The notes: generated by a model not told the origin, from the letters alone. A stretch of DNA of 28,802 bases from an uncultured bacterium (GCA_905215845.1 CAJMRU010000001.1:1-28802), one strand, 5' to 3'. Positions 22,416 through 28,801 are shown, counted from the stretch's first letter. A program made the numbers and translations.

Positions 22416-22765
22416 TGTATTTTCTCCTTAAAATATTCTTCTATAATTTCATGTATGATTTCATGTGAATTTGATACGATATCTGCTACATCCTCTTCTG
22501 TATATTCTTTGTCTAAATGTGTTATATAATTTACTATATAACAATGTGTTAATTCGTGAATCAATGTAGCTTTCTTTCTGTCTATTGGTAAATCTTTATC
22601 TATATATATTTTTTGTATATCTGTATATGTAATCCCATAATATCTTGTATCTAGGCTCTTAATGTTTTCTTCTTCATTTGCTCTTCTTTGATTTTGTTTT
22701 ATTTTAATTTCCTCTTGCGTTATTTCTGCAATACTCCATTCTCTATTGTTGATTTTAAACTTCAT
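22409..22765 (-). CDS. Small HExxH zinc metallopeptidase-like phage protein, 118 aa
   Basis: The ATG at 22765 overlaps the TGA of the preceding gene (TGATG). The protein begins MKFKINNREWSIAEITQEEI and contains TLIHELTHCYIVNYI, a HExxH zinc site at about residues 70-74, followed by EYTEEDVADIVSNSHEII. It is similar in pattern to short proteins often annotated as ImmA/IrrE- or SprT-like in clostridial phages. Its target is unknown. In phages such proteins can cut repressors or wall/host proteins, but nothing here shows which. Confidence 0.7.
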   Translation of the reverse strand: MKFKINNREWSIAEITQEEIKIKQNQRRANEEENIKSLDTRYYGITYTDIQKIYIDKDLPIDRKKATLIHELTHCYIVNYITHLDKEYTEEDVADIVSNSHEIIHEIIEEYFKEKIQC

Positions 22766-22968
22766 CAATATATCCCTTTCATTAAACTCTTATTTCTTTT
22801 AGCAGTTATCTGCTTTTGCTTTTTGTAGCCTTCGTTTTTGCTTTCTCTTTCATATTTATCACATTTTATAGTATTATCCATTCTTCGTCTTAGCTCTTCT
22901 TGACATTCTTTTTTATTTTTACAATTTGCACATATTATTCTTGCATATGTTTCATATATGTTTTCCAT
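22765..22968 (-). CDS. Small Cys-rich protein, 67 aa
   Basis: The ATG at 22968 follows AGGAGAAGAAAT. The protein has two pairs of cysteines near the start and middle (RIICANCKNKKECQEELR and NTIKCDKYE), suggesting a small zinc-binding fold, and a strongly basic end (KKQKQITAKRNKSLMKGIY). Proteins of this shape are common in clostridial phage late-early boundaries and have no known function. It overlaps the next gene by one base. Confidence 0.6.
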   Translation of the reverse strand: MENIYETYARIICANCKNKKECQEELRRRMDNTIKCDKYERESKNEGYKKQKQITAKRNKSLMKGIY

Positions 22969-22978
22969 ATTTCTTCTC

Positions 22979-23104
22979 CTAAATTATAGAATGCATTGTT
23001 TTATGGTTTCTTAAGAAATCTTTTGCACTCCAATATTTTAATCCTTTTTCTTTAGCTGTTTTTATATATCTTTCTGCACTTTCTTTAGTCCACTTTCTTT
23101 TCAT
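22979..23104 (-). CDS. Very small basic protein after the tRNA, 41 aa
   Basis: AAAGGAG precedes an ATG at 23104 by about ten bases. The frame (MKRKWTKESAERYIKTAKEK and YWSAKDFLRNHKTMHSII) stops at 22979. It is basic and helical. It is the first protein-coding gene of the late transcript after the tRNA-Ser. No family is recognised. The length is small, so expression is uncertain, but the ribosome binding site and tight spacing to the next gene are favourable. Confidence 0.5.
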   Translation of the reverse strand: MKRKWTKESAERYIKTAKEKGLKYWSAKDFLRNHKTMHSII

Positions 23105-23131
23105 TTTTTTAAATCTCCTTTATTTTATAAT

Positions 23132-23219
23132 TGGCGATAACCTATGGACTTGCACCATATACCTTGTTAGGTACGCAATTCTTAGCAGGAATGCTCCAAA
23201 CTTTTTGGATTAGGTTACC
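23132..23219 (-). tRNA. tRNA-Ser(GCU), phage-encoded
   Basis: The 88-nt sequence folds as a class II tRNA. The acceptor GGTAACC (23219-23213) pairs with GGTTATC (23142-23136) with one G-U. The anticodon loop CTGCTAA (23188-23182) has anticodon GCT and a five-base stem CATTC/GAATT with one end mismatch. A long variable arm TACCT-AACA-AGGTA (23173-23160) is perfect. The T arm TATGG-TGCAAGT-CCATA, discriminator G73 and an encoded CCA follow. G73 and the long arm are serine identity features. Odd points: the D arm is weak (TCC/GGA) and its loop, AAAAAGTTT, lacks the usual GG; the T loop has G in place of U55, so the normal G18-psi55 contact is missing. It lies upstream of the small gene at 22979. 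Confidence 0.75.
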
Positions 23220-23466
23220 ATATTACAGGAATTGCACTATTGCCAACTAGTATGCAAAGGCTATTTGCCTCTGGGCAGTACATTTCCAGAAACCTTTTCT
23301 ACTCTTGGCAGATAGGTAATTTGTGTAGGTTGGTATAATGCTGGAATCAAACCAACCTGAGACACTTTTGGTGTCATTGACAAAAGAGCAGACATTAAAT
23401 TAACATCTACTCTTCTTTTTTAATTAAATAAATTAGGGTGCTTTTTTGTCTTCCGACATTTTTACT
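23220..23466 (-). other. Structured leader upstream of the tRNA
   Basis: No coding frame is seen, but inverted repeats are dense: 23327-23333 with 23352-23358 (7 bp), 23361-23365 with 23371-23375, 23384-23392 with 23406-23414 (nine positions, G-U on the minus strand but a C-A mismatch on the plus), 23254-23258 with 23264-23268, and 23299-23315. On the minus strand GTTGG-TTTGATT-CCAGC (23356-23340) looks like a tRNA T arm and CTA-GTTGGCAA-TAG (23250-23237) like a D arm, though neither belongs to a complete tRNA. It could be a 5' leader, a non-coding RNA, or remnants of tRNA genes. No known RNA family was recognised. Confidence 0.35.
23384..23421 (+). terminator. Possible plus-strand terminator
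   Basis: AAGAGCAGA (23384-23392) pairs with TCTACTCTT (23406-23414), followed on the plus strand by CTTTTTT. One C-A mismatch interrupts the stem on this strand, while the minus-strand RNA would have a G-U pair and only TTTT after it. It may limit antisense transcription, or be part of the leader structure. Confidence 0.3.
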
Positions 23467-23529
23467 ATTGTTATTATACTATATATTTTTGTATAATACT
23501 ACGACATATTTACGACATTTTAACGACAT
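23454..23529 (-). promoter_or_regulatory. Late promoter with 11-bp-spaced CGACAT repeats
   Basis: CGACAT occurs on the plus strand at 23502, 23513 and 23524, exactly 11 bp apart, within TTACGACATTT-like units, and a fourth copy is at 23454. On the minus strand TATAAT lies at 23478-23473, with no good -35. Assuming a start near 23466, the three repeats are centred at about -39, -50 and -61, as for an activator. ATTATAC (23473-23479) and GTATAAT (23491-23497) form a further inverted repeat. The ArpU-like protein encoded at 24743-25222 is a candidate binder. Confidence 0.5.
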
Positions 23530-23530
23530 T

Positions 23531-24733
23531 TTAGTTTTTTGCTTTAAAATTATATATAGGTTTTATTATTTTCTGTATTTCCACTGTATCTTGTATATTA
23601 TCTATTATTTCTTGCATAGGCTTATAGCAAAATGGTGCTTCATCTATTGTATCTTCTACAACGCTTGTTGAATATATATCTTTCATACTTTCTTTAAACT
23701 CTTGTAGTTTAAACATCTCTTTTGCTTTATGTCTTGACATTAGTCTTCCTGCTCCATGTGGTGCTGAATTATTCCAGTCTGTATTACCTTTTCCTACTGC
23801 TATTATACTTCCATCTCTCATATTTATTGGAATTAAAACTTTTTCTCCTTTTTTAGCTGATATAGCACCTTTACGAACTATATTATCTTCAAACGATATA
23901 TAATTGTGTATTGTGTGAAAATATGGAAAAACTATTATTCCTGTATCTATCAACTTTGATAATATTTGTTGTGCTATTTTGTTTCTATTTTCTGTTGCAT
24001 ATTCTTGACATATTTTCATATCATGTAAATACATTTCTCTATATTTTCCTGTTAAATAACATAGTTCATTTGGTAACTCTGGTTTGTTTTGTTTGTATTC
24101 CGTTTCTAACTGTTTTAATGCTTTTTGTATTTCTAATTTTCTTCCTTGCTCTTTATATGTTTTTATTATTTCTTCTTTTCTTTTAAACATTTCTTCTTTG
24201 CCAGAACATAATTGAATTGCTAAATTTTGATAATAGTCTGCTACTTGTTTTCCTAAATTCCTGCTCCCTGTATGGATTACTAGATATTTATTATTTTCAT
24301 CATCTATATCTAGTTCTATAAAGTGATTTCCTCCGCCTAGTGTTCCTATTGCTCTATTAAATTTCTTTGTTTCTTTTAATTCTCTTAAACAATATAATTG
24401 ATTTATTATTTCAAAATTCATTGAATTATGTTCTCTTATATTTCTTCCTGCTGGAATATATTTATTTATTACTTTATCTAATTTTTCTAGGTCTATTTCT
24501 ATGTTTCCTAATTCTACACATAACATTCCACAACCTATATCTACGCCAACTATATTTGGTATTACTTTATCTCCTAAATCTGCCGTAAAACCTATTACAC
24601 AGCCTTTTCCTGCGTGAACATCTGGCATTATTCTTACTTTGCAATTTCTAAATGGCTCTTGTTCTAGCAATAAGTCTATTTGTTTTATTGCTTGATCTTC
24701 TATATTTTCAGTAAATATTTTTAAATCCTTCAT
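23531..24733 (-). CDS. rtcB: RtcB-type RNA-splicing ligase, 400 aa
   Basis: RtcB joins RNA ends carrying 2',3'-cyclic or 3' phosphate to 5'-OH, through a guanylated histidine, using GTP and Mn2+. The family motifs are all present: IMPDVHAGKGCVIGFT (34-50), GVDIGCGM (63-70; D65 and C68 bind metal), TLGGGNHFIE (131-140; H137), HTGSRNLG (154-161; H154), HTIHNYISFEDNIVRKGAIS (273-292; H276) and NTDWNNSAPHGAGRLMSR (317-334; H326 is the guanylation site). The length is normal. It lies between the late regulator and the late promoter, and its stop abuts the CGACAT repeats. A phage RtcB next to a tRNA suggests repair of tRNAs cut by host nucleases (inference). Confidence 0.9.
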   Translation of the reverse strand: MKDLKIFTENIEDQAIKQIDLLLEQEPFRNCKVRIMPDVHAGKGCVIGFTADLGDKVIPNIVGVDIGCGMLCVELGNIEIDLEKLDKVINKYIPAGRNIREHNSMNFEIINQLYCLRELKETKKFNRAIGTLGGGNHFIELDIDDENNKYLVIHTGSRNLGKQVADYYQNLAIQLCSGKEEMFKRKEEIIKTYKEQGRKLEIQKALKQLETEYKQNKPELPNELCYLTGKYREMYLHDMKICQEYATENRNKIAQQILSKLIDTGIIVFPYFHTIHNYISFEDNIVRKGAISAKKGEKVLIPINMRDGSIIAVGKGNTDWNNSAPHGAGRLMSRHKAKEMFKLQEFKESMKDIYSTSVVEDTIDEAPFCYKPMQEIIDNIQDTVEIQKIIKPIYNFKAKN

Positions 24734-24742
24734 ATTCCCTCC

Positions 24743-25222
24743 TTATAATTTTAACATTTTGTTTGTTGCTTTTTCTATTATTCTTTGTATATGTCTATCA
24801 CTTCTAGTTTGATTAAATAATTGGAAATATAATTTGTTCCCTATTTCTTCTGCTGTTCTTCCTTCTACATAGTATGCTGTTAATATTTCTCTTTCTTTGT
24901 ATTTAAGTCCTATAAGTCTATCATCTACTGCTTCCACTTTTTCTCTTAGTTCTCTTACTGTTTTTTCTAATTCTTCTATTTCCTCTTCTAATTGTTCTGC
25001 TTTACTTTCTTTTTCTTCTATTTTGCTTAAAACTTTGTTACTAATCTGATTTTTGCTATGTATGTCTTGATTTACTCCATATGTTGTTGTTAAACTTGTC
25101 TCTGTTTCTTCTAAAGATTTCAGTTTTATTCTAGCTACTTTTAACTCTTTTAATTTTATATTTAATTTAGCTTTGTTCTCTTTATATGTCTTTAATAATT
25201 CTATTAGGTCACTTTTATTCAT
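24743..25222 (-). CDS. ArpU/RinA-like late transcription regulator, 159 aa
   Basis: The start at 25222 is preferred because GGAGGTACAA precedes it, rather than the in-frame start four codons upstream. The N-terminal two thirds is coiled coil (LIELLKTYKENKAKLNIKLK, EEIEELEKTVRELREKVEAV). The C-terminus is sigma-region-4-like: KYKEREILTAYYVEGRTAEE and TRSDRHIQRIIEKATNKML, with a helix-turn-helix pattern as in ArpU, RinA and similar phage activators of late genes. It is followed by rtcB and the repeat-rich promoter, and is the natural candidate to act on it. The family assignment rests on pattern and position. Confidence 0.7.
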   Translation of the reverse strand: MNKSDLIELLKTYKENKAKLNIKLKELKVARIKLKSLEETETSLTTTYGVNQDIHSKNQISNKVLSKIEEKESKAEQLEEEIEELEKTVRELREKVEAVDDRLIGLKYKEREILTAYYVEGRTAEEIGNKLYFQLFNQTRSDRHIQRIIEKATNKMLKL

Positions 25223-25415
25223 TTGTACCTCCATATCTTTTATATTTTAATTCTTTGACTATTTTTATTAAATGTCTGTTTTCTTCTAATTGTTTTAGTA
25301 ATAATTTCTTTAAATTTGCATTTTCTATTTCTAGTAGTTTTATTTGTTTATCTCTTTCTTGTATCATTAATATTATTAATGCATCTTTATTATCTTGTGT
25401 TTCTTCTAGTATCAT
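25215..25415 (-). CDS. Small coiled-coil protein, 66 aa
   Basis: A leucine- and lysine-rich helical protein with a heptad pattern (KQIKLLEIENANLKKLLLKQ) and a basic end (KELKYKRYGGTNE). No domain is recognised. It overlaps the start of the regulator gene by eight bases. Its ribosome binding site is weak (AAGTGAT), so translation may be coupled to the gene before it. Confidence 0.45.
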   Translation of the reverse strand: MILEETQDNKDALIILMIQERDKQIKLLEIENANLKKLLLKQLEENRHLIKIVKELKYKRYGGTNE

Positions 25416-25421
25416 TTTTTA

Positions 25422-25577
25422 TCACTTACTTTCTTTGTTAAGTATTTGTATTAACATTTCATTTTGCTGTTTTAACATTTTATTTTCAGTTATTAATATA
25501 TCTTTTGCTCTTTCTAAAGAATCTTTATATATACATACTTCTTTATAGATATATTTTATCATTTCTTCTTCTCCCAT
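25422..25577 (-). CDS. Small hypothetical protein, 51 aa
   Basis: GAGAGGAAAAATAGT precedes an ATG at 25577. The frame (MGEEEMIKYIYKEVCIYKDS, then LERAKDIL and MLKQQNEMLIQIL) stops at 25422. It is helical with a leucine/isoleucine heptad pattern near the end. The gene starts just after the stop of the 122-aa gene. No function can be given. Confidence 0.5.
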   Translation of the reverse strand: MGEEEMIKYIYKEVCIYKDSLERAKDILITENKMLKQQNEMLIQILNKESK

Positions 25578-25578
25578 A

Positions 25579-25947
25579 CTATTTTTCCTCTCTTTTTTTA
25601 TTTATTCTATTTACTGCTAATATTATTTCGTTTGTCTTGTTTAAAATATCATAGAAACTTTCATTTAAAACTTCTCTTAGTTCCATTTTGTTTTCCATTT
25701 CCTCTACTGTTATTCCTGCTATTCTTAGTTCAGATATTGCTTCTGTTTTTTCTTCTATTGTTTCAAATTCTATATGTATATTGCAAAGAAAACTTGTATC
25801 AAATACTCCAGACTTCCAATTTAATTTTTTATTCTTGTATTCTATTTCCGTTATATAGTCTCCTGTTAATTCATCTATTACACTTATTTTTGTATTTTCT
25901 TTTATTTGCCCACTGTATATTTGTTCAAATAATTTATTTGCTTTCAT
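25579..25947 (-). CDS. Hypothetical early phage protein, 122 aa
   Basis: AAGAAGG precedes the ATG. The sequence has a short N-terminal helix (KANKLFEQIYSGQIKENTK), a beta-rich middle (ISVIDELTGDYITEIEYKNK, WKSGVFDTSFLCNIHIEFET) and a long helical end (MELREVLNESFYDILNKTNE). No known motif is present. It lies in a run of small early genes between the helicase and the late regulator and is most likely an accessory or replication-linked protein. Confidence 0.45.
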   Translation of the reverse strand: MKANKLFEQIYSGQIKENTKISVIDELTGDYITEIEYKNKKLNWKSGVFDTSFLCNIHIEFETIEEKTEAISELRIAGITVEEMENKMELREVLNESFYDILNKTNEIILAVNRINKKREEK

Positions 25948-25951
25948 TTCT

Positions 25952-26158
25952 CTACCTTCTTTCCTGCAAATATTTATATATTACTTCTTCTATATGTGCT
26001 AAGCTTTCGTAATTCGTTAAAAATTTCCCATCGTGTCTGTGTCTTGGTCTGCTTCTTATATTTCTTACTTGCATATTGTATTCTCTTTTATATATCTTTG
26101 CTAAGTTGTTTTTACTTAGTCCTTGTTTCCATTTTTGGATTATTTCTTTGTCTGTCAA
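25952..26158 (-). CDS. Small basic putative DNA-binding protein, 68 aa
   Basis: The proposed start is the TTG at 26158, five to seven bases after AGAGGTG; an in-frame GTG lies three codons upstream. The sequence TDKEIIQKWKQGLSKNNLAK has a helix-turn-helix-like spacing, and the middle is strongly basic (NIRSRPRHRHDGKFLTNYES). It is possibly a small regulator or nucleic-acid-binding protein. The assignment is from composition only. Confidence 0.45.
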   Translation of the reverse strand: MTDKEIIQKWKQGLSKNNLAKIYKREYNMQVRNIRSRPRHRHDGKFLTNYESLAHIEEVIYKYLQERR

Positions 26159-26188
26159 TGCTAACACCTCTGTATGTTAGTATTAGCT

Positions 26189-26298
26189 TTATTTTTCATA
26201 CCATTCGCAATCTTGACAAATACAGTTTCATCTTGTTCTTTTTCTATTTGTTAATAATCGTCACAAAAGCATTGAAAAAAAATACAATAACCTACCAT
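26189..26298 (-). pseudogene. Possible decayed small Cys-rich gene
   Basis: GGAG precedes an ATG at 26298 and the first frame reads YCIFFQCFCDDY before a stop at 26251. Downstream, in another frame, TGT ATT TGT CAA GAT TGC GAA TGG encodes CICQDCEW, followed by YEK and a stop at 26189. Short proteins with this Cys pattern are common in clostridial phages. A stop and a frame change separate the two halves, so this may be a remnant. Confidence 0.25.
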
Positions 26299-26300
26299 TA

Positions 26301-26570
26301 TTATTCTCCTTCTATAATATTTAATATTTCGTTAATTTCTTTGTCGTATCCATATATACCATCTCTTTTAATTGCTTTTAAATATTCTTTTAATCTGTCT
26401 GTTACTTTATCTAGTATAGATTGCTTTTGTTCTAATTCTTTTATTCTCTTGTCTTTTTCGTCTATTTGTTTTTGCATTACTGCAAATTTTATGGCATATA
26501 TCCTATGTTCTCTCGTATCAGCTCCATTTAATATTCTTGTCGCTTGTAATTCATCATCATCTAAATCCAT
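26301..26570 (-). CDS. Coiled-coil hypothetical protein, 89 aa
   Basis: GAGGTGTGAAGA precedes the ATG at 26570. The protein is acidic at the start (MDLDDDELQATRILNGADTR) and then helical with heptads (EKDKRIKELEQKQSILDKVT), ending with INEILNIIEGE. It contains no recognised motif. It starts three bases after the preceding gene's stop. Confidence 0.5.
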   Translation of the reverse strand: MDLDDDELQATRILNGADTREHRIYAIKFAVMQKQIDEKDKRIKELEQKQSILDKVTDRLKEYLKAIKRDGIYGYDKEINEILNIIEGE

Positions 26571-26573
26571 TCT

Positions 26574-26789
26574 TCACACCTCTTTCTCCAATAAATGTAT
26601 ACTTTCTTTTAGACTGTCTATCTCTACTTGGTATTCTCTTATTTCTTTTTCTTTATTTTGCAATTCTAAATTATTTACTAACAGTCCTGTAAAAAGTCCT
26701 AAAATAAATACTATTAAAATTACAAATGCTGTTTTTATTTTATTCTCTATTTCGTATAGTTCTTTGTTATAATATTTAGTCTTTTGCAT
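26574..26789 (-). CDS. Small membrane-anchored coiled-coil protein, 71 aa
   Basis: GAGGAGG precedes the ATG at 26789, which overlaps the end of the helicase gene by 14 bases. One hydrophobic segment (AFVILIVFILGLFTGLLVN, about 21-39) is followed by a coiled coil (LELQNKEKEIREYQVEIDSL). The topology would leave the coiled coil outside or in the cytoplasm; orientation is not clear. No family is recognised. Confidence 0.5.
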   Translation of the reverse strand: MQKTKYYNKELYEIENKIKTAFVILIVFILGLFTGLLVNNLELQNKEKEIREYQVEIDSLKESIHLLEKEV

Positions 26790-27726
26790 TAGTTACCTCC
26801 TCTATTTCAATAATTTCATTATTATTTTTTTTATAATAACTTTTTCTACTTCTATACATGTTTTGAAAATATTGCATTGGATCTACCAAATCATAGCAAA
26901 TAGGCTTAATTTTATTTTCAAATTTTCTTTCTATTCTTCCAATTGATTGTATAATTGTTGCTTTATCTCTATGTGGACTTGCTAAGATAAGCCTGTCTAA
27001 TCTTGGGATATCTAGTCCTTCTTTTGCTAATCCATAAGTAGCAAATATAACTCTTTCTCTTCCTTCTCGTATTTCTTGTATTGCATTTTCTCTAATATCC
27101 TTTTTGGTCTTTCCATCTATAACATTTCCATATCCTAATTCTTTTTGTAAATATTTCATTTGCCCAACCCTGTCAGCTAATACTAATGTATAATGATTTT
27201 TACATATATTTAATAGCTTTAATATTATTTCATTTCTTTCATGATTCTCTGATAAAGCTGTTGTAAGTAATGGATATTTTATTGTACCATCTTCATTTTC
27301 ACATTCTTCAGGAATTTCATTAAAATTAGTTCCTACTTTTACTATTGTTGCAGGTATTATTCTATCTCCTATTACCTCTTTATCTAATTCTATTACTGTT
27401 TTTCCTAATAAACTAAACATTGCCTTCTCTGTTCCTTTTACATTTCTGTAAGGAGTTGCTGTTAATCCATATTTATATCTTGCTACTAACTTATTGATTA
27501 CCTTATAAAACATACCTGCTTTTGCTGGTGTGCCACAAACTCGATGACATTCATCTACAATAATACAATCCCATGTATCTGCATAAGCTTGTAAATCTAT
27601 GCTTTTTAATGTTTGCACTGTTGCAAATGTAATATGTGTTCCTATTTCTATTTTTCCATTAGCAATTTTTCCCAACCCTATATCTTCAAAATTGTTCTTA
27701 GCTCTATTATAACTTTGATTTAACAA
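26776..27726 (-). CDS. SF2 helicase, C-terminal part (frameshifted)
   Basis: This frame carries most of a superfamily 2 DNA helicase: WDCIIVDECHRVCG (motif II, DECH), YGLTATPYRNVKG (motif III), YTLVLADRVGQMKYLQ, VIFATYGLAKEGLDIPRLD (motif V) and IIQSIGRIERK (motif VI). It belongs to a SSL2/UvsW-like or type III restriction-like group. The start of this frame at 27726 is only an internal TTG; upstream the same frame continues with GKTQTALEIISRLGLKTLW to the extra base near 27808. The gene starts at 28168; removing one C in GCTCGG gives one 463-aa protein with Walker A PAGSGKT. Confidence 0.8.
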   Translation of the reverse strand: MLNQSYNRAKNNFEDIGLGKIANGKIEIGTHITFATVQTLKSIDLQAYADTWDCIIVDECHRVCGTPAKAGMFYKVINKLVARYKYGLTATPYRNVKGTEKAMFSLLGKTVIELDKEVIGDRIIPATIVKVGTNFNEIPEECENEDGTIKYPLLTTALSENHERNEIILKLLNICKNHYTLVLADRVGQMKYLQKELGYGNVIDGKTKKDIRENAIQEIREGRERVIFATYGLAKEGLDIPRLDRLILASPHRDKATIIQSIGRIERKFENKIKPICYDLVDPMQYFQNMYRSRKSYYKKNNNEIIEIEEVTNAKD

Positions 27727-28168
27727 ATCTATTGTGTGTGTTATCCATAATGTTTTTAAACCTAGTCTTGAAATAATCTCTAATGCTGTTTGTGTTTTTC
27801 CTGAACCGAGCTGGCATAACTATTATTCCATTCTTTTTTAACAAAGCTTTTTCACATACTTCTTCTTGATATTCAAATAAACCAATATTGCTTTTATATT
27901 TAAGCTTTTCTCCTAAAATAATTCTATTTTCAAACATATTAGATGGATACATATCAAACAAATCTCTTAAACACCCAAATGGCAATATTAATTCATTTCC
28001 ATTTATTTCGTAAAAAACTAAATTCAATGGTGTTTTATAATTTGAATATCCCAATCTTTCATTTCTTAAATAATCTGGATTAGGAATTACCAATGTTTGC
28101 TCAGCATAATTTTTAATTACATCATCTGGATCTTGTATCTTTATATTATTAGATACTATTATCTTCAT
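27707..28168 (-). CDS. SF2 helicase, N-terminal part (frameshifted)
   Basis: The start at 28168 follows GGAGGGAAGGA and overlaps the nuclease gene's end. The first about 120 residues read NIKIQDPDDVIKNYAEQTLV, then FEYQEEVCEKALLKKNGIIV and MPA, and lead directly into the Walker A site. The frame is then thrown off by one extra base at about 27808 (GCT CGG TTC instead of GCT GGT TCA), and ends in an unnatural tail. The two pieces together make one helicase. As written, neither half could act as a helicase. Confidence 0.8.
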   Translation of the reverse strand: MKIIVSNNIKIQDPDDVIKNYAEQTLVIPNPDYLRNERLGYSNYKTPLNLVFYEINGNELILPFGCLRDLFDMYPSNMFENRIILGEKLKYKSNIGLFEYQEEVCEKALLKKNGIIVMPARFRKNTNSIRDYFKTRFKNIMDNTHNRFVKSKL

Positions 28169-28529
28169 TCGTCCTTCCCTCCAATTCAATATTCTTTTGT
28201 TTAAAATCTATATTTTTCATATTAATTTCATAAATTTTATTATTATACTTAATCGCTAGTATAAATGTTGTGTTTCCACATTTTAAATACCTCTTAAATG
28301 CTTGTCTTTGATTTTCTTCTATTCTAGATATAGGAAATAAATGTGTTTTACAAGTTTTACAATCTATTAATATAGCTTTATCATTTTTTATTGCGATTAA
28401 ATCACATGGTTGACTTCCAATATATTTTTTAGGAGAAAGAAATGTAACCCAATAACCTCTACTTTTTAATATTCTTGCATACTCTTTTTCAAAATCATTT
28501 CCTATTTTTTTATTTGATTTTAAATCCAT
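28149..28529 (-). CDS. PD-(D/E)xK nuclease, RecU/Holliday-junction-resolvase-like, 126 aa
   Basis: The start at 28529 is chosen because AGAGGAGG precedes it, rather than the upstream in-frame start. The fold marks are KKIGNDFEKEYARIL (helix with a conserved Glu), then IGSQPCDLIAIKN (Asp of the PD motif) and AILIDCKTCKTHLF (D-x-K in place of E-x-K), followed by ENQRQAFKRYLKCG. This matches the RecU-like or archaeal-type Holliday junction resolvases found in Gram-positive phages. It lies next to the helicase, consistent with DNA recombination and repair. The exact substrate is not proven. Confidence 0.7.
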   Translation of the reverse strand: MDLKSNKKIGNDFEKEYARILKSRGYWVTFLSPKKYIGSQPCDLIAIKNDKAILIDCKTCKTHLFPISRIEENQRQAFKRYLKCGNTTFILAIKYNNKIYEINMKNIDFKQKNIELEGRTNEDNSI

Positions 28530-28713
28530 TAAGAATTTCCTCCTCTGTAACATTTGGTATTTTTTCTAATATTTTATTTATTCTACTTAATAACTCTTTT
28601 ACTACTGGTAAATAATTGTCTATTTCTTCTATATGCTCTTCTATATAATTACACCCATTGTAATATCTTTTTAATATTTTATTATATGTTTCTTTTAATA
28701 CTTCCTCTTCCAT
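28510..28713 (-). CDS. Small helical protein, 67 aa
   Basis: GGGAGATACAA precedes the ATG at 28713. The protein (EEEVLKETYNKILKRYYNGC, then EEIDNYLPVVKELLSRINKI) is helical and acidic and overlaps the start of the nuclease gene by 20 bases. No family is recognised. Confidence 0.5.
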   Translation of the reverse strand: MEEEVLKETYNKILKRYYNGCNYIEEHIEEIDNYLPVVKELLSRINKILEKIPNVTEEEILNGFKIK

Positions 28714-28723
28714 TTGTATCTCC

Positions 28724-28801
28724 CTATTTAGTTAAATTTATATCGATTTTATTTACAGTTGAATAGTATTCTGTAATCCATTTCTCAGGATTGTCTGTAT
28801 T
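28724..28801 (-). CDS. C-terminal end of a gene running off the window
   Basis: A frame open from the window edge ends at TAG (28724-28726), with GGGAG for the next gene just downstream. The visible residues are NTDNPEKWITEYYSTVNKID followed by INLTK. This is too short to identify the protein. Confidence 0.5.
   Translation of the reverse strand, partial: NTDNPEKWITEYYSTVNKIDINLTK

Noticed and set aside
23384..23421. Group I intron or riboswitch of known family around the tRNA
   Set aside because: None of the conserved group I P/Q/R/S segments nor any core motif of common riboswitches (SAM, c-di-GMP, lysine, cobalamin) is seen.
23220..23427. A second complete tRNA in the late leader
   Set aside because: A T-arm-like and a D-arm-like piece exist, but no seven-base acceptor pair and no acceptable anticodon arm go with them.
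23492..23497. Plus-strand promoter TTGTTA (23468-23473) with TATAAT (23492-23497)
   Set aside because: It has an 18-bp spacer but no plus-strand gene downstream; it probably arises from the inverted ATTATAC/GTATAAT pair.
24367..26772. Long plus-strand frames opposite rtcB and the early genes
   Set aside because: Strongly hydrophobic antisense shadows of Lys/Glu/Asn-rich minus-strand genes, with no Shine-Dalgarno sequence and no homologous feel.
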